Source of the DNA: Pelagimonas sp.
GTDB taxonomy: Bacteria > Pseudomonadota > Alphaproteobacteria > Rhodobacterales > Rhodobacteraceae
Direction: 5' to 3'
DNA length: 64,000 nt
Assembly (NCBI GenBank): GCA_025210265.1
Contig: JAOASD010000031.1
Coordinates: 62,001-126,000, forward strand
Shown here: positions 33,677 through 42,118 of the stretch, piece by piece
Layout of the letters: the number at the start of each line of letters is the position of its first letter
Position numbering within the stretch: position 1 is the first letter of the stretch
Program-made: the position numbers and the translations under genes
The notes under the pieces: model-generated
The model's input: the letters and a program-made list of their open reading frames with translations, nothing else
Databases searched by the model: none
What the model was told of the DNA's origin: nothing

Positions 33677-33828
33677 TGCCCGATCTGGGGAAATATGCCA
33701 GCGAAGTGCTGGGGGCCTATGCGGTCTCGCTGGTGCTGATCTTTGCGCTGGTCTGGCTTAGCATCGCGCGCGCGCGCAAAATCCGCGCCGCACTGGACAA
33801 GATCGAGGAAAGGCAGAAACGTGGCTGA
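33673..33828 (+). CDS. ccmD: heme exporter protein CcmD
   Basis: A 51-residue protein with one membrane helix (VLGAYAVSLVLIFALVWLSI) and a basic cytoplasmic tail (ARARKIRAALDKIEERQKR). It begins at ATG 33673, overlapping the ccmC stop, and ends overlapping the ccmG start. Size, topology and position match CcmD, which stabilises CcmABC-CcmE. Confidence 0.9.
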   Translation: MMPDLGKYASEVLGAYAVSLVLIFALVWLSIARARKIRAALDKIEERQKRG

Positions 33829-34381
33829 TACGCCTGAGAAAAAGCCGGGTCTCTCGCCCCTGATGATCCTGCCGCCGCTGATCTTTGCGGCGCTGGGGGC
33901 GCTGTTCTTTTTCGGTCTGGGGCGCGAGGGTGCCAATGATCTGGAAAGCAAATTCACCGGCAAACCGGCCCCTGCCATGACCGAGGTCGCCCTGGCAGGC
34001 TATCCCGCTGTCACGCCCGAGGTTCTGGCCTCTGGCGAGGTGACCATCGTCAATTTCTGGGCCAGCTGGTGCCCGCCCTGCCGCGCCGAACACCCAGTTC
34101 TGTTGCAGATGCAGGCGGATGGGCTGCGCTTGGTTGGTATCAACTTCAAGGATACCGAGGCGCAGGCGCGCAAATATCTGGAAGAAGACGGCAATCCGTT
34201 TCTGGCCGTGGCCTATGACCCGGCTGGGCGCAGCGCGATTGACTGGGGTGTAACCGGCCCGCCGGAAACCTTCATTCTGGATGGCGACGGGGTTGTGCTG
34301 TTCAAATTTGTCGGCCCGCTGGTGGGATCGGATTACGAAAACCGTTTTCTACCTGCGCTGAACAAGGCGCTGGGGCGCTAA
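33821..34381 (+). CDS. ccmG: thiol:disulfide interchange protein CcmG/DsbE
   Basis: A 186-residue periplasmic thioredoxin-like protein anchored by an N-terminal helix (LMILPPLIFAALGALFFFGL). The active site is CPPC in NFWASWCPPCRAEHP, and GVTGPPETFILD supplies the cis-Pro region. It reduces the apocytochrome CxxCH cysteines. The GTG start at 33821 overlaps ccmD by 8 bases. ccmE, ccmF and ccmH are not in the cluster. Confidence 0.93.
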   Translation: MADTPEKKPGLSPLMILPPLIFAALGALFFFGLGREGANDLESKFTGKPAPAMTEVALAGYPAVTPEVLASGEVTIVNFWASWCPPCRAEHPVLLQMQADGLRLVGINFKDTEAQARKYLEEDGNPFLAVAYDPAGRSAIDWGVTGPPETFILDGDGVVLFKFVGPLVGSDYENRFLPALNKALGR

Positions 34382-34390
34382 GCCCCGGAT

Positions 34391-34445
34391 GGTGGGTTAT
34401 AAACCCACCTTACCCAATGGCCGTAGGGTGGGTTTGTAACCCACC
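34391..34445. repeat. GGTGGGTT palindromic pair (copy 1)
   Basis: GGTGGGTTATAAACCCACC and GGTGGGTTTGTAACCCACC lie as two near-identical palindromes about 17 bases apart, with TTAC/GTAGG bordering them. A similar pair lies downstream of clpX. Confidence 0.7.
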
Positions 34446-34451
34446 GCGCGC

Positions 34452-34574
34452 TTATTCTGTGCAGCTCAGCGACAGGGCGATGTCACATCCGCGCGCTTCT
34501 TCGGCATTGGCATAGGCCCCAAACACGGCAAGGCCCAGCAGGGCGGCCCCCTGGATCAAGGTCACAAATTTCAT
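34452..34574 (-). CDS. small secreted peptide
   Basis: A 40-residue product, MKFVTLIQGAALLGLAVFGA followed by a short mature part with two cysteines (RGCDIALSLSCTE). The first 23 residues look like a signal peptide. A purine-rich AGGCAGACC stretch precedes the ATG. No family is recognised. It might be a lipoprotein-like entericidin analogue or a spurious small frame; confidence is moderate because signal and RBS are good but conservation is unknown. Confidence 0.5.
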   Translation of the reverse strand: MKFVTLIQGAALLGLAVFGAYANAEEARGCDIALSLSCTE

Positions 34575-34909
34575 GGTCTGCCTCTTGTCTTTGCTTTTCA
34601 CACAGATGGGGCATCTGGGCGGAAATGCCAGCGGGGAAGTTTTGCGCCTTTGGCGCATTCTGCGGCGCTGGTGCAAGTTTGGGCGATAATTCGCGCGCGG
34701 GCTGGTTTGTTACGCAGATCTGTGCCGATGGTTTCTGGCACGACCCGGTTTTGACCAGGCTGGGCAGGCATCGGGCATCTGACAATTTGGTATGGATTTG
34801 GTGGGGGATTGATGGTCGCTCGCGGGCTCTCGCAAAACCTTGATTGGCGTTTCAGACCCTGACCCGCTAGATCATGTGAACACGCCCTTTCCGCCATCCG
34901 CAAGAGACC
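34575..34909. other. intergenic region with no supported gene
   Basis: 335 bases between the divergent small peptide gene and the DUF1223 gene. Frames here are short and have no recognisable features. Nothing beyond presumed promoters is seen. Confidence 0.4.
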
Positions 34910-35611
34910 ATGATGCGCCTATTGATTGCTCTGGCCCTGAGCCTGCCCTTCCTGAGTTCCGCCGCCCTGCCGGCGCGCGCCGATTCCCCTGTGGTGGTTG
35001 AATTGTTCACCTCGCAGGGCTGTTCGTCCTGTCCGCCTGCGGATGCGCTGCTGGCCGAAATGGCAGGGCGTGAGGATGTGATCCCGCTGGCACTGCATGT
35101 GGATTACTGGGATTACATCGGCTGGAAAGACCGGTTCGCCAGCCCTGCCTATACCAAACGCCAGCGTGGCTATGCCCATGCGGGCGGGTGGCGGCAAATC
35201 TATACGCCTCAGATGGTGATGAACGGGATGGACCATGTGGTCGGGTCGCGCCCGATGAAGGTGATGGATCTGATCCGCAAGGAAAGCAAACGCGCGCCCA
35301 AGGCCGATCTGCAGATCACGCGTCAGGGCAACCAGCTGCAGATCACGGCGAGCGCCAAATCCGGCATGACCGCTGCTGAAATCCATGTGATTCGTTATAC
35401 TCCTGAAGAAACAGTCAAAATCGCACGTGGCGAAAATGCGGGCCGCAGCATCACCTATAGCCATATCGTAAAGGACTGGGATGTGGTCGGGCGCTGGGAT
35501 GGGCGCAAGGATCTGCGCAAGACTGTTGCGATTTCCGGGAAATCACCGGTTGTCGTGCTGCTGCAGACGCCGGGTCACGGGCCCATTTTGGCCGCCGCGC
35601 GTTTGCGCTGA
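34910..35611 (+). CDS. DUF1223 thioredoxin-fold secreted protein
   Basis: A 233-residue exported protein: signal peptide to about residue 24 (SLPFLSSAALPARA), then the DUF1223 core VVELFTSQGCSSCPPADALLAE, whose CSSC motif has thioredoxin spacing, and HVDYWDYIGWKDRFASPAYT. The family is predicted to be periplasmic; redox function is inferred from the CxxC. The 3' end overlaps the convergent acyltransferase gene by 37 bases. Confidence 0.88.
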   Translation: MMRLLIALALSLPFLSSAALPARADSPVVVELFTSQGCSSCPPADALLAEMAGREDVIPLALHVDYWDYIGWKDRFASPAYTKRQRGYAHAGGWRQIYTPQMVMNGMDHVVGSRPMKVMDLIRKESKRAPKADLQITRQGNQLQITASAKSGMTAAEIHVIRYTPEETVKIARGENAGRSITYSHIVKDWDVVGRWDGRKDLRKTVAISGKSPVVVLLQTPGHGPILAAARLR

Positions 35612-36537
35612 AGCCGCGCCTGGCGCTTGGGTTTCCAGCGCCGGTGCACCCACATCCATTGACCGGGATCCTCGGCAATCCGGGCCTCAAGGCGGCGGGT
35701 TGCTTCCTCCATCATCTGCGTAGGATCCCCGTGTTGAATGGGGGTTTCCAGCACATTGGTCATGGTGATGCCATCGCTGTGACGGATGCCAAAAAACGGC
35801 ACCATCAGCGCATTCGACCGCAAAGCAATGTCGGCAGCTGAGGTCAGAGTGGGCGCAGGCTGGCCCAGAAAAGGGATCGGAACGCCCGCACTGTCATAGA
35901 CATCAAATAGCAGCACGGCCATGCCGCCGCCGCGCATATGTTTCAGCAGGCCCAGCGTGCCGCGTCGCCCCTGTTCAAAGACATCACCGCTGACCGCGTG
36001 AAAATTCTCTTTGTAATGGGCGTTGAAATAGGGATTCGCCATGGGGCGATAGAGGCCACCGACGCTCCAGCCGCGCATCTGCATGGCGGCACGGGCGGCT
36101 TCGGGATTGCCGTAATGACCCGTGACAAAGAGCACTGGACGGCCCTCGGCACGGGCCTGTTCCACCGCGTCCAGACCAGGGCCGGTGAGCGGGCAAGCGG
36201 CGCCGCGCCGATGCAGGGCAGGCACGTCGTAATTTTCGATAAACACGCGGGCAAGGTTGTCCAGGCTGGCGTCGATCAGCGCAGTGCGTTCAGAGGGCGG
36301 CATGTCAGGGCGGACATAGTCCAGATTGGCCTCAATCCGGGCGGGCCAGCGCAGGGCAGGGGCCAGCACCCGGCGCACAATAAACGACACCAGCGCCAGA
36401 CGCTGTTTCAGCGGCAGCCGCCCGGCCAACCAAAGCAAGGCGCGCAATCCCAGATCCGACATCCGGTCCTGCCAACCGCCATGCGGGGGCGGTGTCTTGC
36501 GGGGTTTCTTTGCGCCCTGTGCGCGGGGATGGGTCAC
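35575..36537 (-). CDS. lpxL: LpxL/HtrB family lysophospholipid or lipid A acyltransferase
   Basis: A 320-residue membrane-associated acyltransferase. The H-x4-D/E active-site motif is GHYGNPEAARAA around residue 142, and later conserved blocks are GGLYRPMANPYFN and LLFDVYDSAGVPIPF. Such enzymes add secondary acyl chains to lipid A on the inner-membrane cytosolic face. The GTG at 36537 gives the longest form; ATG at 36462 (MSDLGLRALLWL) is a good alternative. The donor acyl chain is unknown. Confidence 0.82.
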   Translation of the reverse strand: MTHPRAQGAKKPRKTPPPHGGWQDRMSDLGLRALLWLAGRLPLKQRLALVSFIVRRVLAPALRWPARIEANLDYVRPDMPPSERTALIDASLDNLARVFIENYDVPALHRRGAACPLTGPGLDAVEQARAEGRPVLFVTGHYGNPEAARAAMQMRGWSVGGLYRPMANPYFNAHYKENFHAVSGDVFEQGRRGTLGLLKHMRGGGMAVLLFDVYDSAGVPIPFLGQPAPTLTSAADIALRSNALMVPFFGIRHSDGITMTNVLETPIQHGDPTQMMEEATRRLEARIAEDPGQWMWVHRRWKPKRQARLQRKRAAAKMGP

Positions 36538-36957
36538 ATGCGATCCCTGTCTTGCCAGATCTTCGTTTTATGCGCAGCCGAAGGGCGCGGCAATGGGCGA
36601 GGGGGCGAGAGCGGGAAAATCGCCGGATCTGTTATGTGTGAAGACCAGCGAGACCCGCCGATTTGTGCGCCTGCGATGAGGACGGCCAAAAACCGCAGGC
36701 GGTTTTTGCGGTCACGCCTGTGTCCCAGGCGCGTGCATATTCTTATGATGCGCCTTGAGCCTGAGGGATGCCCCCCGATGCCCCAGTTTCCGTTTGGCAG
36801 GCTTGCGACCGGGCAGTGTATGCGCCTGCTGGAAATGGGGTGCTCATTTCAAGCCTGTGCCACCCAGTGTAAGGGGTGACATCCTGTTTGGGGTTTTGGC
36901 CCATGGTGCGTTGCGGAGCTTCTGGCAGGGTGGGCCGCTCGACGGTGGTATCTGAGA
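36538..36957. other. 420-base region without a supported gene
   Basis: Between the acyltransferase start and the fliG stop. It holds one AT-rich palindrome (36687-36708) and several short frames with no recognisable domain or good RBS. It probably contains the acyltransferase promoter and the fliG 3' region. Confidence 0.45.
36687..36708. repeat. AT-rich intergenic palindrome (copy 3)
   Basis: CAAAAACCGC and GCGGTTTTTG, a perfect 10-bp inverted repeat around AG. Confidence 0.7.
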
Positions 36958-38013
36958 CTAGTCTTCTTCGTCAGGGTTGATGAGTTCGATTTCACCGATC
37001 CCAACCAAGTCGCGGATCGCGGCGACCACGGCGCCCATCGCCTCTTCGCCCAGCTTGGTTTTGACCGTCCCTTTGGCGTCGGCTTCTTCGCGGATGTTTT
37101 CGGCCATGCGTTTGGACATATTCGCCAGCAGGAAATCCACGGCGCGCTTGTCATCCTCGCCTTCTGCGGCGGCGACGGCGGTGGCCAGAATATCAGGATC
37201 CACATCGCGGGTGATTTTGGGCACGTCGATGTCGCGCAGACGATCGGGGATATTGGCAAAGGTAAAGATCGCCTTGCGCACCGCTTCGGCGAAATTGGCG
37301 TCATCCTCTTCGAGATTGGTCAGCAACGTGTCCCGTGTTGCGGCGTTGGAATAGTTCAAAATCGCGCCCAGCCGTTCATTTGGTTTGGCAGCAAAGGCCT
37401 TGGGCGGTTCGGCATCCATTTGCGCGGCCAGCGACAGGCCAATCCTATCCACCGCATCGGGCGTGACACCGGATGTCATTGAAACCGCATAGGAAATGCG
37501 TCGCGCCTTGTCCCCTGGCAGACGGGCCAGCACCAGCGCGGCCTTGTTCACGTCAATCTTGGACATCATCACAGCCGCGATTTCGGTGCTTTCCCCCAGC
37601 ACCATATCCTCCAGGCGTTCAGGGCTCAGCTTGTTGATGCGGTCCCAGGGGTCGCCAATCTGGCGCACACCGGCCTCTTTGCGCAGCCGCTGGGCGGTGC
37701 GGGCGGAAATTTTGCCATCCAGAGCAGTCAGCGCACCCGCCATATCACCGGGAAAGGACAGGCCGACGCGCTCCAGCTCGTCCGAAAATTCCAGCACGAC
37801 GGAATTTAGCGTGTCCCGGTCCACATAGCGCATATTGCCCAGCAAAAGGGTCAGTTCTGCCTGCTGGTCCTCTGGCAAAGACGAAAGCGGCACATCCGCG
37901 CCCTCGTTCAGCAGGAACTGTACGATAATCGCCGCTTTGGTACGACGGGTCAGGGCACCGCGCGGGCGCGGTGTGACGGGCCCCGGCAGGGCCAGGGTTT
38001 GCATCTGGGACAT
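36958..38013 (-). CDS. fliG: FliG family flagellar motor switch protein, divergent
   Basis: A 351-residue protein with FliG layout: N-terminal LTRRTKAAIIVQFLLNEGAD, a middle ARM-like domain (EDMVLGESTEIAAVMMSKID) and a C-terminal domain (IFTFANIPDRLRDID, FLLANMSKRMAENIREE, IRDLVGIGEIELI). The EHPQ motif of the middle domain, which contacts FliM, is replaced by ESTE. In the C-terminal torque helix the DDRSIQ-like charged stretch reads DVPKITR, so one conserved charge is lost. No other flagellar gene is adjacent. Functional status is uncertain. Confidence 0.82.
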   Translation of the reverse strand: MSQMQTLALPGPVTPRPRGALTRRTKAAIIVQFLLNEGADVPLSSLPEDQQAELTLLLGNMRYVDRDTLNSVVLEFSDELERVGLSFPGDMAGALTALDGKISARTAQRLRKEAGVRQIGDPWDRINKLSPERLEDMVLGESTEIAAVMMSKIDVNKAALVLARLPGDKARRISYAVSMTSGVTPDAVDRIGLSLAAQMDAEPPKAFAAKPNERLGAILNYSNAATRDTLLTNLEEDDANFAEAVRKAIFTFANIPDRLRDIDVPKITRDVDPDILATAVAAAEGEDDKRAVDFLLANMSKRMAENIREEADAKGTVKTKLGEEAMGAVVAAIRDLVGIGEIELINPDEED

Positions 38014-38143
38014 TCTGTGCCTCTTGAATGCTGCGGCAGGTCTGGGGCGGTTTCTACCCCGCTTCCTTCTAGGCGTAGCGATTCAAGGTTTCCGGGCGGT
38101 TAAGCCCGTCAGAAATTTTCCCTGTCCCGGCGGCTGCGGGTGA

Positions 38144-38299
38144 TCAGCCTGTTGGCTTTACGCAGCTTGTTGTTTCGTAATCATAAATCAGACCCTCTTC
38201 GCAGCTCATGGCTTGTTTGACATGGGTGGAGCATTGCGCAGCAGCCAGCACCGGGGTCAGTGTCATCACACTGGCAAGCAGAATATGGCGGATCTTCAT
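38144..38299 (-). CDS. small secreted cysteine protein, peritrophin/CBM14-like
   Basis: A 51-residue product, beginning MKIRHILLASVMTLTPVLAA (signal peptide) with a mature part of about 30 residues: QCSTHVKQAMSCEEGLIYD and a third Cys near the end. The C...H...MSC..G..YD..T..C spacing resembles CBM14/peritrophin-A-like mini-domains, as seen in small proteins near purB in Rhodobacteraceae. A GGAG-like sequence (AGGAGACACAGG) precedes ATG 38299. It lies 160 bases downstream of purB on the same strand. Confidence 0.65.
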   Translation of the reverse strand: MKIRHILLASVMTLTPVLAAAQCSTHVKQAMSCEEGLIYDYETTSCVKPTG

Positions 38300-38352
38300 C
38301 CTGTGTCTCCTTCTTCTGGTGAATAAGAAGATAGCACGGTGAGGGATGTGCG

Positions 38353-38373
38353 CAAAATTTTCCTAAAATTTTG
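38353..38373. repeat. AT-rich intergenic palindrome (copy 4)
   Basis: CAAAATTTT and AAAATTTTG flank CCT, between purB and the small secreted protein gene. Confidence 0.75.
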
Positions 38374-38403
38374 ATCGTCACTTTTGCGCGTGGTGGCAGG
38401 CGC

Positions 38404-38436
38404 AAACAAAAAGGCCGGGCGTCTCAACCCGACCTT
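38404..38436 (-). terminator. intrinsic terminator after purB
   Basis: On the minus strand AAGGTCGGG pairs with CCCGGCCTT (one mismatch), followed by TTTG; it lies 23 bases after the purB stop. Confidence 0.75.
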
Positions 38437-38458
38437 CCTCGCATCCAAAACGGTTGTG

Positions 38459-39766
38459 TCAGCTTTCGCCGAACACCCGTTTAAAGATCGTGTCGACATG
38501 TTTGGTGTGATAGCCCATGTCGAATTTTTCGTTGATCGCCTCTTCGCCAAGAGCGGCGACCACATCGGCATCGGCCAGCAGCTGTTCGCGGAAATCAACG
38601 CGCTCTTCCCAGACTTTCAGCGCGTTGCGCTGCACCATGGCATAGCTGTCTTCGCGGCTGACACCGGCCTGAGTCAGTGCCAGCAGAACCCGCTGCGACA
38701 TCACCAGACCGGGGAATTTGTTCATGTTGTCCAGCATGTTCTCGGGGAAGACCAGCATCTTTTCGATCACGCCAGCCAGACGGTGCAGGGCAAAGTCCAG
38801 CGTCACGGTGGCGTCGGGGCCAATGCCGCGTTCCACTGAGGAATGCGAAATGTCACGCTCATGCCAGAGCGCCACGTTTTCCATCGCCGGGATCACGGTC
38901 ATGCGCACCAGACGCGCCAGACCGGTCAGGTTTTCGGTCAGAACCGGGTTCTTCTTATGCGGCATGGCCGAAGAGCCCTTTTGCCCCATGGAGAAGAATT
39001 CCGCGCCTTCCAGCACTTCGGTGCGCTGCATGTGGCGGATCTCGATGGCGACATTCTCGATCGAGGAGGCAATCACCCCCAACACAGCAAAGAACATGGC
39101 GTGGCGGTCGCGCGGGATGACCTGAGTCGAAATCGGTTCGGGGCGCAGGCCCAGCTGTTCGCAGACATGTTCCTCGACCGCCGGGTCGATATTGGCAAAG
39201 GTGCCAACCGCGCCGGAAATCGCGCCGGTGGCGACCTCGTCACGGGCGGCCTGCAGGCGGGCCTTGTTGCGGTCCATTTCGGCGTAGAACCGGGCAAAGG
39301 TCAGGCCCATGGTGGTGGGTTCGGCGTGGATGCCGTGGCTGCGGCCAACGCGCACGGTGTTCTTGTGTTCCATCGCGCGGGTCTTCAGCGCGGCCAGCAG
39401 GCGGTCCAGACCCACCATCAGCAGGTCGGCGGCGCGCACCAGCTGCACGTTCAGGCAGGTGTCCAGCACGTCCGAGCTGGTCATGCCCTGATGCACAAAG
39501 CGCGCTTCTTCGCTGCCCACATGTTCGGCCAGATGGGTCAGGAAGGCGATGACGTCATGTTTGGTGACCGCTTCGATTTCGTCGATCCGGGCCACGTCAA
39601 ATTCGACATCCTTGGCCTTCCACACGGCCTCGGCGTTTTCCTTGGGGATCACTCCCAGCTCGGCCATGGCGTCGCAGGCATGTGCCTCGATTTCGTACCA
39701 GATGCGGAACTTGCTTTCGGGGGACCAGATGGCCACCATGTCGGGGCGGGCATAACGCGGGATCAT
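38459..39766 (-). CDS. purB: adenylosuccinate lyase
   Basis: A 435-residue fumarase/aspartase superfamily enzyme. The flexible signature loop is KGSSAMPHKKNPVLTENLTG around residue 265, with catalytic Ser in GSSAMPHKKNP; the active-site histidine segments are GRSHGIHAEPTT and VHQGMTSSDVLDT. It acts twice in purine synthesis, releasing fumarate from SAICAR and from adenylosuccinate. It stands alone. Confidence 0.96.
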   Translation of the reverse strand: MIPRYARPDMVAIWSPESKFRIWYEIEAHACDAMAELGVIPKENAEAVWKAKDVEFDVARIDEIEAVTKHDVIAFLTHLAEHVGSEEARFVHQGMTSSDVLDTCLNVQLVRAADLLMVGLDRLLAALKTRAMEHKNTVRVGRSHGIHAEPTTMGLTFARFYAEMDRNKARLQAARDEVATGAISGAVGTFANIDPAVEEHVCEQLGLRPEPISTQVIPRDRHAMFFAVLGVIASSIENVAIEIRHMQRTEVLEGAEFFSMGQKGSSAMPHKKNPVLTENLTGLARLVRMTVIPAMENVALWHERDISHSSVERGIGPDATVTLDFALHRLAGVIEKMLVFPENMLDNMNKFPGLVMSQRVLLALTQAGVSREDSYAMVQRNALKVWEERVDFREQLLADADVVAALGEEAINEKFDMGYHTKHVDTIFKRVFGES

Positions 39767-39843
39767 CAGCGAACCTTTTCGTGATTTGAAGGGCGAGCGG
39801 GGGCGTCATAGACCGCAGAGCACAATGTCACAAGAGGAGCGGC

Positions 39844-40173
39844 ATGAGACCGATTGCCCTGATTCTATCTTTCCTGACCCTGCCCATGGCAGCGCAGGCG
39901 GATTTCCAGACCCTGAGCGGGGATCAGATTGCCCGGACCCTGTCCGGCCAAGTAATTTTTTACGAGGATGGCGAACAGGCGTTCAACGCTGACGGGACCA
40001 CGCGTACCAAATATTACGATGGCGGCGCGCAGGGGCGCTGGAGTGTCGAGCAGGGGCAGCTGTGCCAAAAGATGTCGGGCCGGGCCAAGGCCTGTTTCCG
40101 TATCGCGCGCGATGGCGACCGTTTGCGGTTTTATGAGGCCGACGGGCGCTATTTCACGGGCTATCTGGAATGA
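39844..40173 (+). CDS. secreted protein, tandem paralogue 1
   Basis: A 109-residue exported protein: signal peptide to about residue 19 (LSFLTLPMAAQA), then DFQTLSGDQIARTLSGQVIFYE, NADGTTRTKYYDGG, and a C-terminal CFRIARDGDRLRFYEADGRYF. It has two cysteines (QLCQKMSG and KACFRI), likely a disulfide. The same pattern recurs in the next gene, which it overlaps by 4 bases. No named family is recognised. Confidence 0.75.
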   Translation: MRPIALILSFLTLPMAAQADFQTLSGDQIARTLSGQVIFYEDGEQAFNADGTTRTKYYDGGAQGRWSVEQGQLCQKMSGRAKACFRIARDGDRLRFYEADGRYFTGYLE

Positions 40174-40505
40174 GGGCCTGGTTGATGGCGGCCTGTCTGC
40201 TGCTGCCTTGCGGGGCCTGGGCCGAGGATTGGCAGGCCCTGGCGGATGCTGAAATCAGGTCCGCGCTGGCTGACCAGAGGCTGACTTATGGCAGCGCCTG
40301 GCAGGAGTTTTATGCTTCGGGCCGGACGCTTTATAATGCGGAGCAGGACAGCTGGGGGGATTGGGCTGCGCGCGGTGATCAATATTGCAGCCAATGGCCT
40401 CCGGCGGGGGGCTGGGCCTGTTATGATGTGTTGCGTTTGGGGGATCGGATTCGGTTTGTCGGGGACAGCGGTGACGTGACGGACGGTGTTCTGGCGCGCG
40501 AATAG
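40170..40505 (+). CDS. secreted protein, tandem paralogue 2
   Basis: A 111-residue exported protein, signal peptide to about residue 18 (AACLLLPCGAWA). The mature part aligns with its upstream neighbour: EIRSALADQRLTYGSAWQEF, ASGRTLYNAEQDSWGDW, QYCSQWPPAGG, WACYDVLRLGDRIRFVGDSG. It is co-translated (ATGA overlap) with the first paralogue. Both probably arose by tandem duplication and are periplasmic. Confidence 0.75.
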   Translation: MRAWLMAACLLLPCGAWAEDWQALADAEIRSALADQRLTYGSAWQEFYASGRTLYNAEQDSWGDWAARGDQYCSQWPPAGGWACYDVLRLGDRIRFVGDSGDVTDGVLARE

Positions 40506-40562
40506 GGGGCTTTGCCCCCGCCCTTGCGGGCTCCCCCAGGGGTATTTTTGAAGCAAAGAAGC
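40505..40562 (+). repeat. GGGGGC...GGTATTT intergenic repeat (copy D)
   Basis: A more diverged copy: GGGGGC/GCCCCC, CCTTGCGGGCTCCCCC, GGGGTATTTTTG and AAGCAAAGAAGCC. It starts at the stop codon of the paralogue gene. Confidence 0.7.
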
Positions 40563-40737
40563 CAGGGCCGCGTGGCCTGTTATTGCTTTGGGTGACCTTG
40601 GGGAAGGGCTTAGCCTCTGAAAAGACAGGGGAAATGAATGCGGTGGGTATTGTATACCGTTGCACCCTGTAACGCATTGAAACCATTGTTTTTTCGCTTT
40701 CTTCCTGTGGGGTGTGCGGCTAGGTTGTGGCCAGATT

Positions 40738-42060
40738 ATGCCGTCACAGGACGCCCCAGATATGCCCCCGATTCAGGATCACCCGCTGCGCTACAAACTG
40801 GCGAATGAGCTGCACGCGCGCCCTTTTCCATCGCTTGCGGTGCCTTGCCGTGCCATCTATCTGGCGGTGAAACAGCCCGTGGCCGCCGCGGCGCGCGACC
40901 GGGATCTGGACCGCGCGCATCTGATTGATCTGCTGGATCGCTACGGCACGCCGCATCCGCAGCCTGGTGCCACGCATTTTTCCGGCCAGATTGGTCAGCA
41001 TATGCTGAAATGGGAAAGCCACACGGAATTTGTGACCTACACGGTGTTCCTACAGGGGCAGGGCGAGCGGCCCTTTGATCCGGCGGATTTTGAAGTGTTC
41101 CCTGAGGACTGGCTGGCCAGCGCTCCGGGGCTGCGGATCACCTCGGCCATGATCCGGGTCACGCCGCGCCCTGCCGAGGATCAGATGTCGCAATTGCTGG
41201 ATGACTGGATGGTGCCCGAAAGTATCGCAGTGGCCCGTGTTCTGGATGACGAGGCCGTTCTGGCGGGGGATTTCCGCATTGATCCTGCGGGGCATCAGCG
41301 GTTTGCGGTGTTTGCCCGCGACGGGATCGGTGAACGCCGGGTTGGGCGCATCGTCCAGCGACTTTGCGAGATCGAGACCTATAAATCCATGTCCATGCTG
41401 GGCTTTACCCGTGTGCGTTCGATCGGTGGGCGCATGGGGGAAATCGACGACGAGCTGTCCGGCCTGATGGATCAGATGACGCGCTCGGACGCTGCGCAGG
41501 AGGACACGCTGAACCGGCTTTTGACCGTGTCGGCTGAACTTGAGGCGCTGTCGGCGCAGAATTCCTTTCGCTTTGGCGCGACCGGGGCCTATGAGGCGCT
41601 GGTCAATCAGCGCATCGAAGTGCTGCGCGAAGAGCGGTTTCAGGGCCGCCAGACCTTTGCCGAGTTCATGGCACGGCGCTATGACCCTGCCATGCGCACG
41701 GTGAAATCCGGCCAGGCCCAGCTGGGCGCTATGGCGGATCGGGCGATGCGGGCGGGCGATCTGCTGCGCACACGGGTGGAGGTCGAACGCTCGGCCCAGA
41801 ACCAGCAGCTGCTGGAAAGCATGAACAGACGGGCCGAAACCCAGCTGCATCTGCAAAAGACGGTCGAAGGCCTGTCGGTGGTGGCGATCAGCTATTACGC
41901 CGTGTCGCTGGTCAGCTATCTGCTGTATCCCATGGCCGCGCCGCTGGGGCTGAGCAAGGGGATGCTGACTGCGCTTGCGGTGCTGCCGGTTGTGCTGCTG
42001 GTCTGGCTGATGATTCGTCGGATCCGTCACGCGGTCGAAGATCACGGGCCGGATCTGTAA
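40738..42060 (+). CDS. DUF3422 family membrane protein
   Basis: A 440-residue protein from ATG 40738 (a GTG eight codons upstream is possible). The DUF3422 signature LRYKLANELHARPFPSL opens the domain. The C-terminal half is helical, and two membrane segments end it: VVAISYYAVSLVSYLLYPMA (about residues 379-398) and MLTALAVLPVVLLVWLMI. The family is widespread in proteobacteria, function unknown; domain order suggests a cytosolic coiled-coil portion anchored by the C-terminal hairpin. Confidence 0.87.
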   Translation: MPSQDAPDMPPIQDHPLRYKLANELHARPFPSLAVPCRAIYLAVKQPVAAAARDRDLDRAHLIDLLDRYGTPHPQPGATHFSGQIGQHMLKWESHTEFVTYTVFLQGQGERPFDPADFEVFPEDWLASAPGLRITSAMIRVTPRPAEDQMSQLLDDWMVPESIAVARVLDDEAVLAGDFRIDPAGHQRFAVFARDGIGERRVGRIVQRLCEIETYKSMSMLGFTRVRSIGGRMGEIDDELSGLMDQMTRSDAAQEDTLNRLLTVSAELEALSAQNSFRFGATGAYEALVNQRIEVLREERFQGRQTFAEFMARRYDPAMRTVKSGQAQLGAMADRAMRAGDLLRTRVEVERSAQNQQLLESMNRRAETQLHLQKTVEGLSVVAISYYAVSLVSYLLYPMAAPLGLSKGMLTALAVLPVVLLVWLMIRRIRHAVEDHGPDL

Positions 42061-42118
42061 TGCAACAGCGCGCCGCAGATCTCTGGCGGCGCGCTGTGCG
42101 ATGTTATGCTGTGTTTGC

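Noticed and set aside
36538-36957. Short plus-strand frames before fliG
   Set aside because: No RBS, signal or recognisable domain, and composition is like other non-coding parts.
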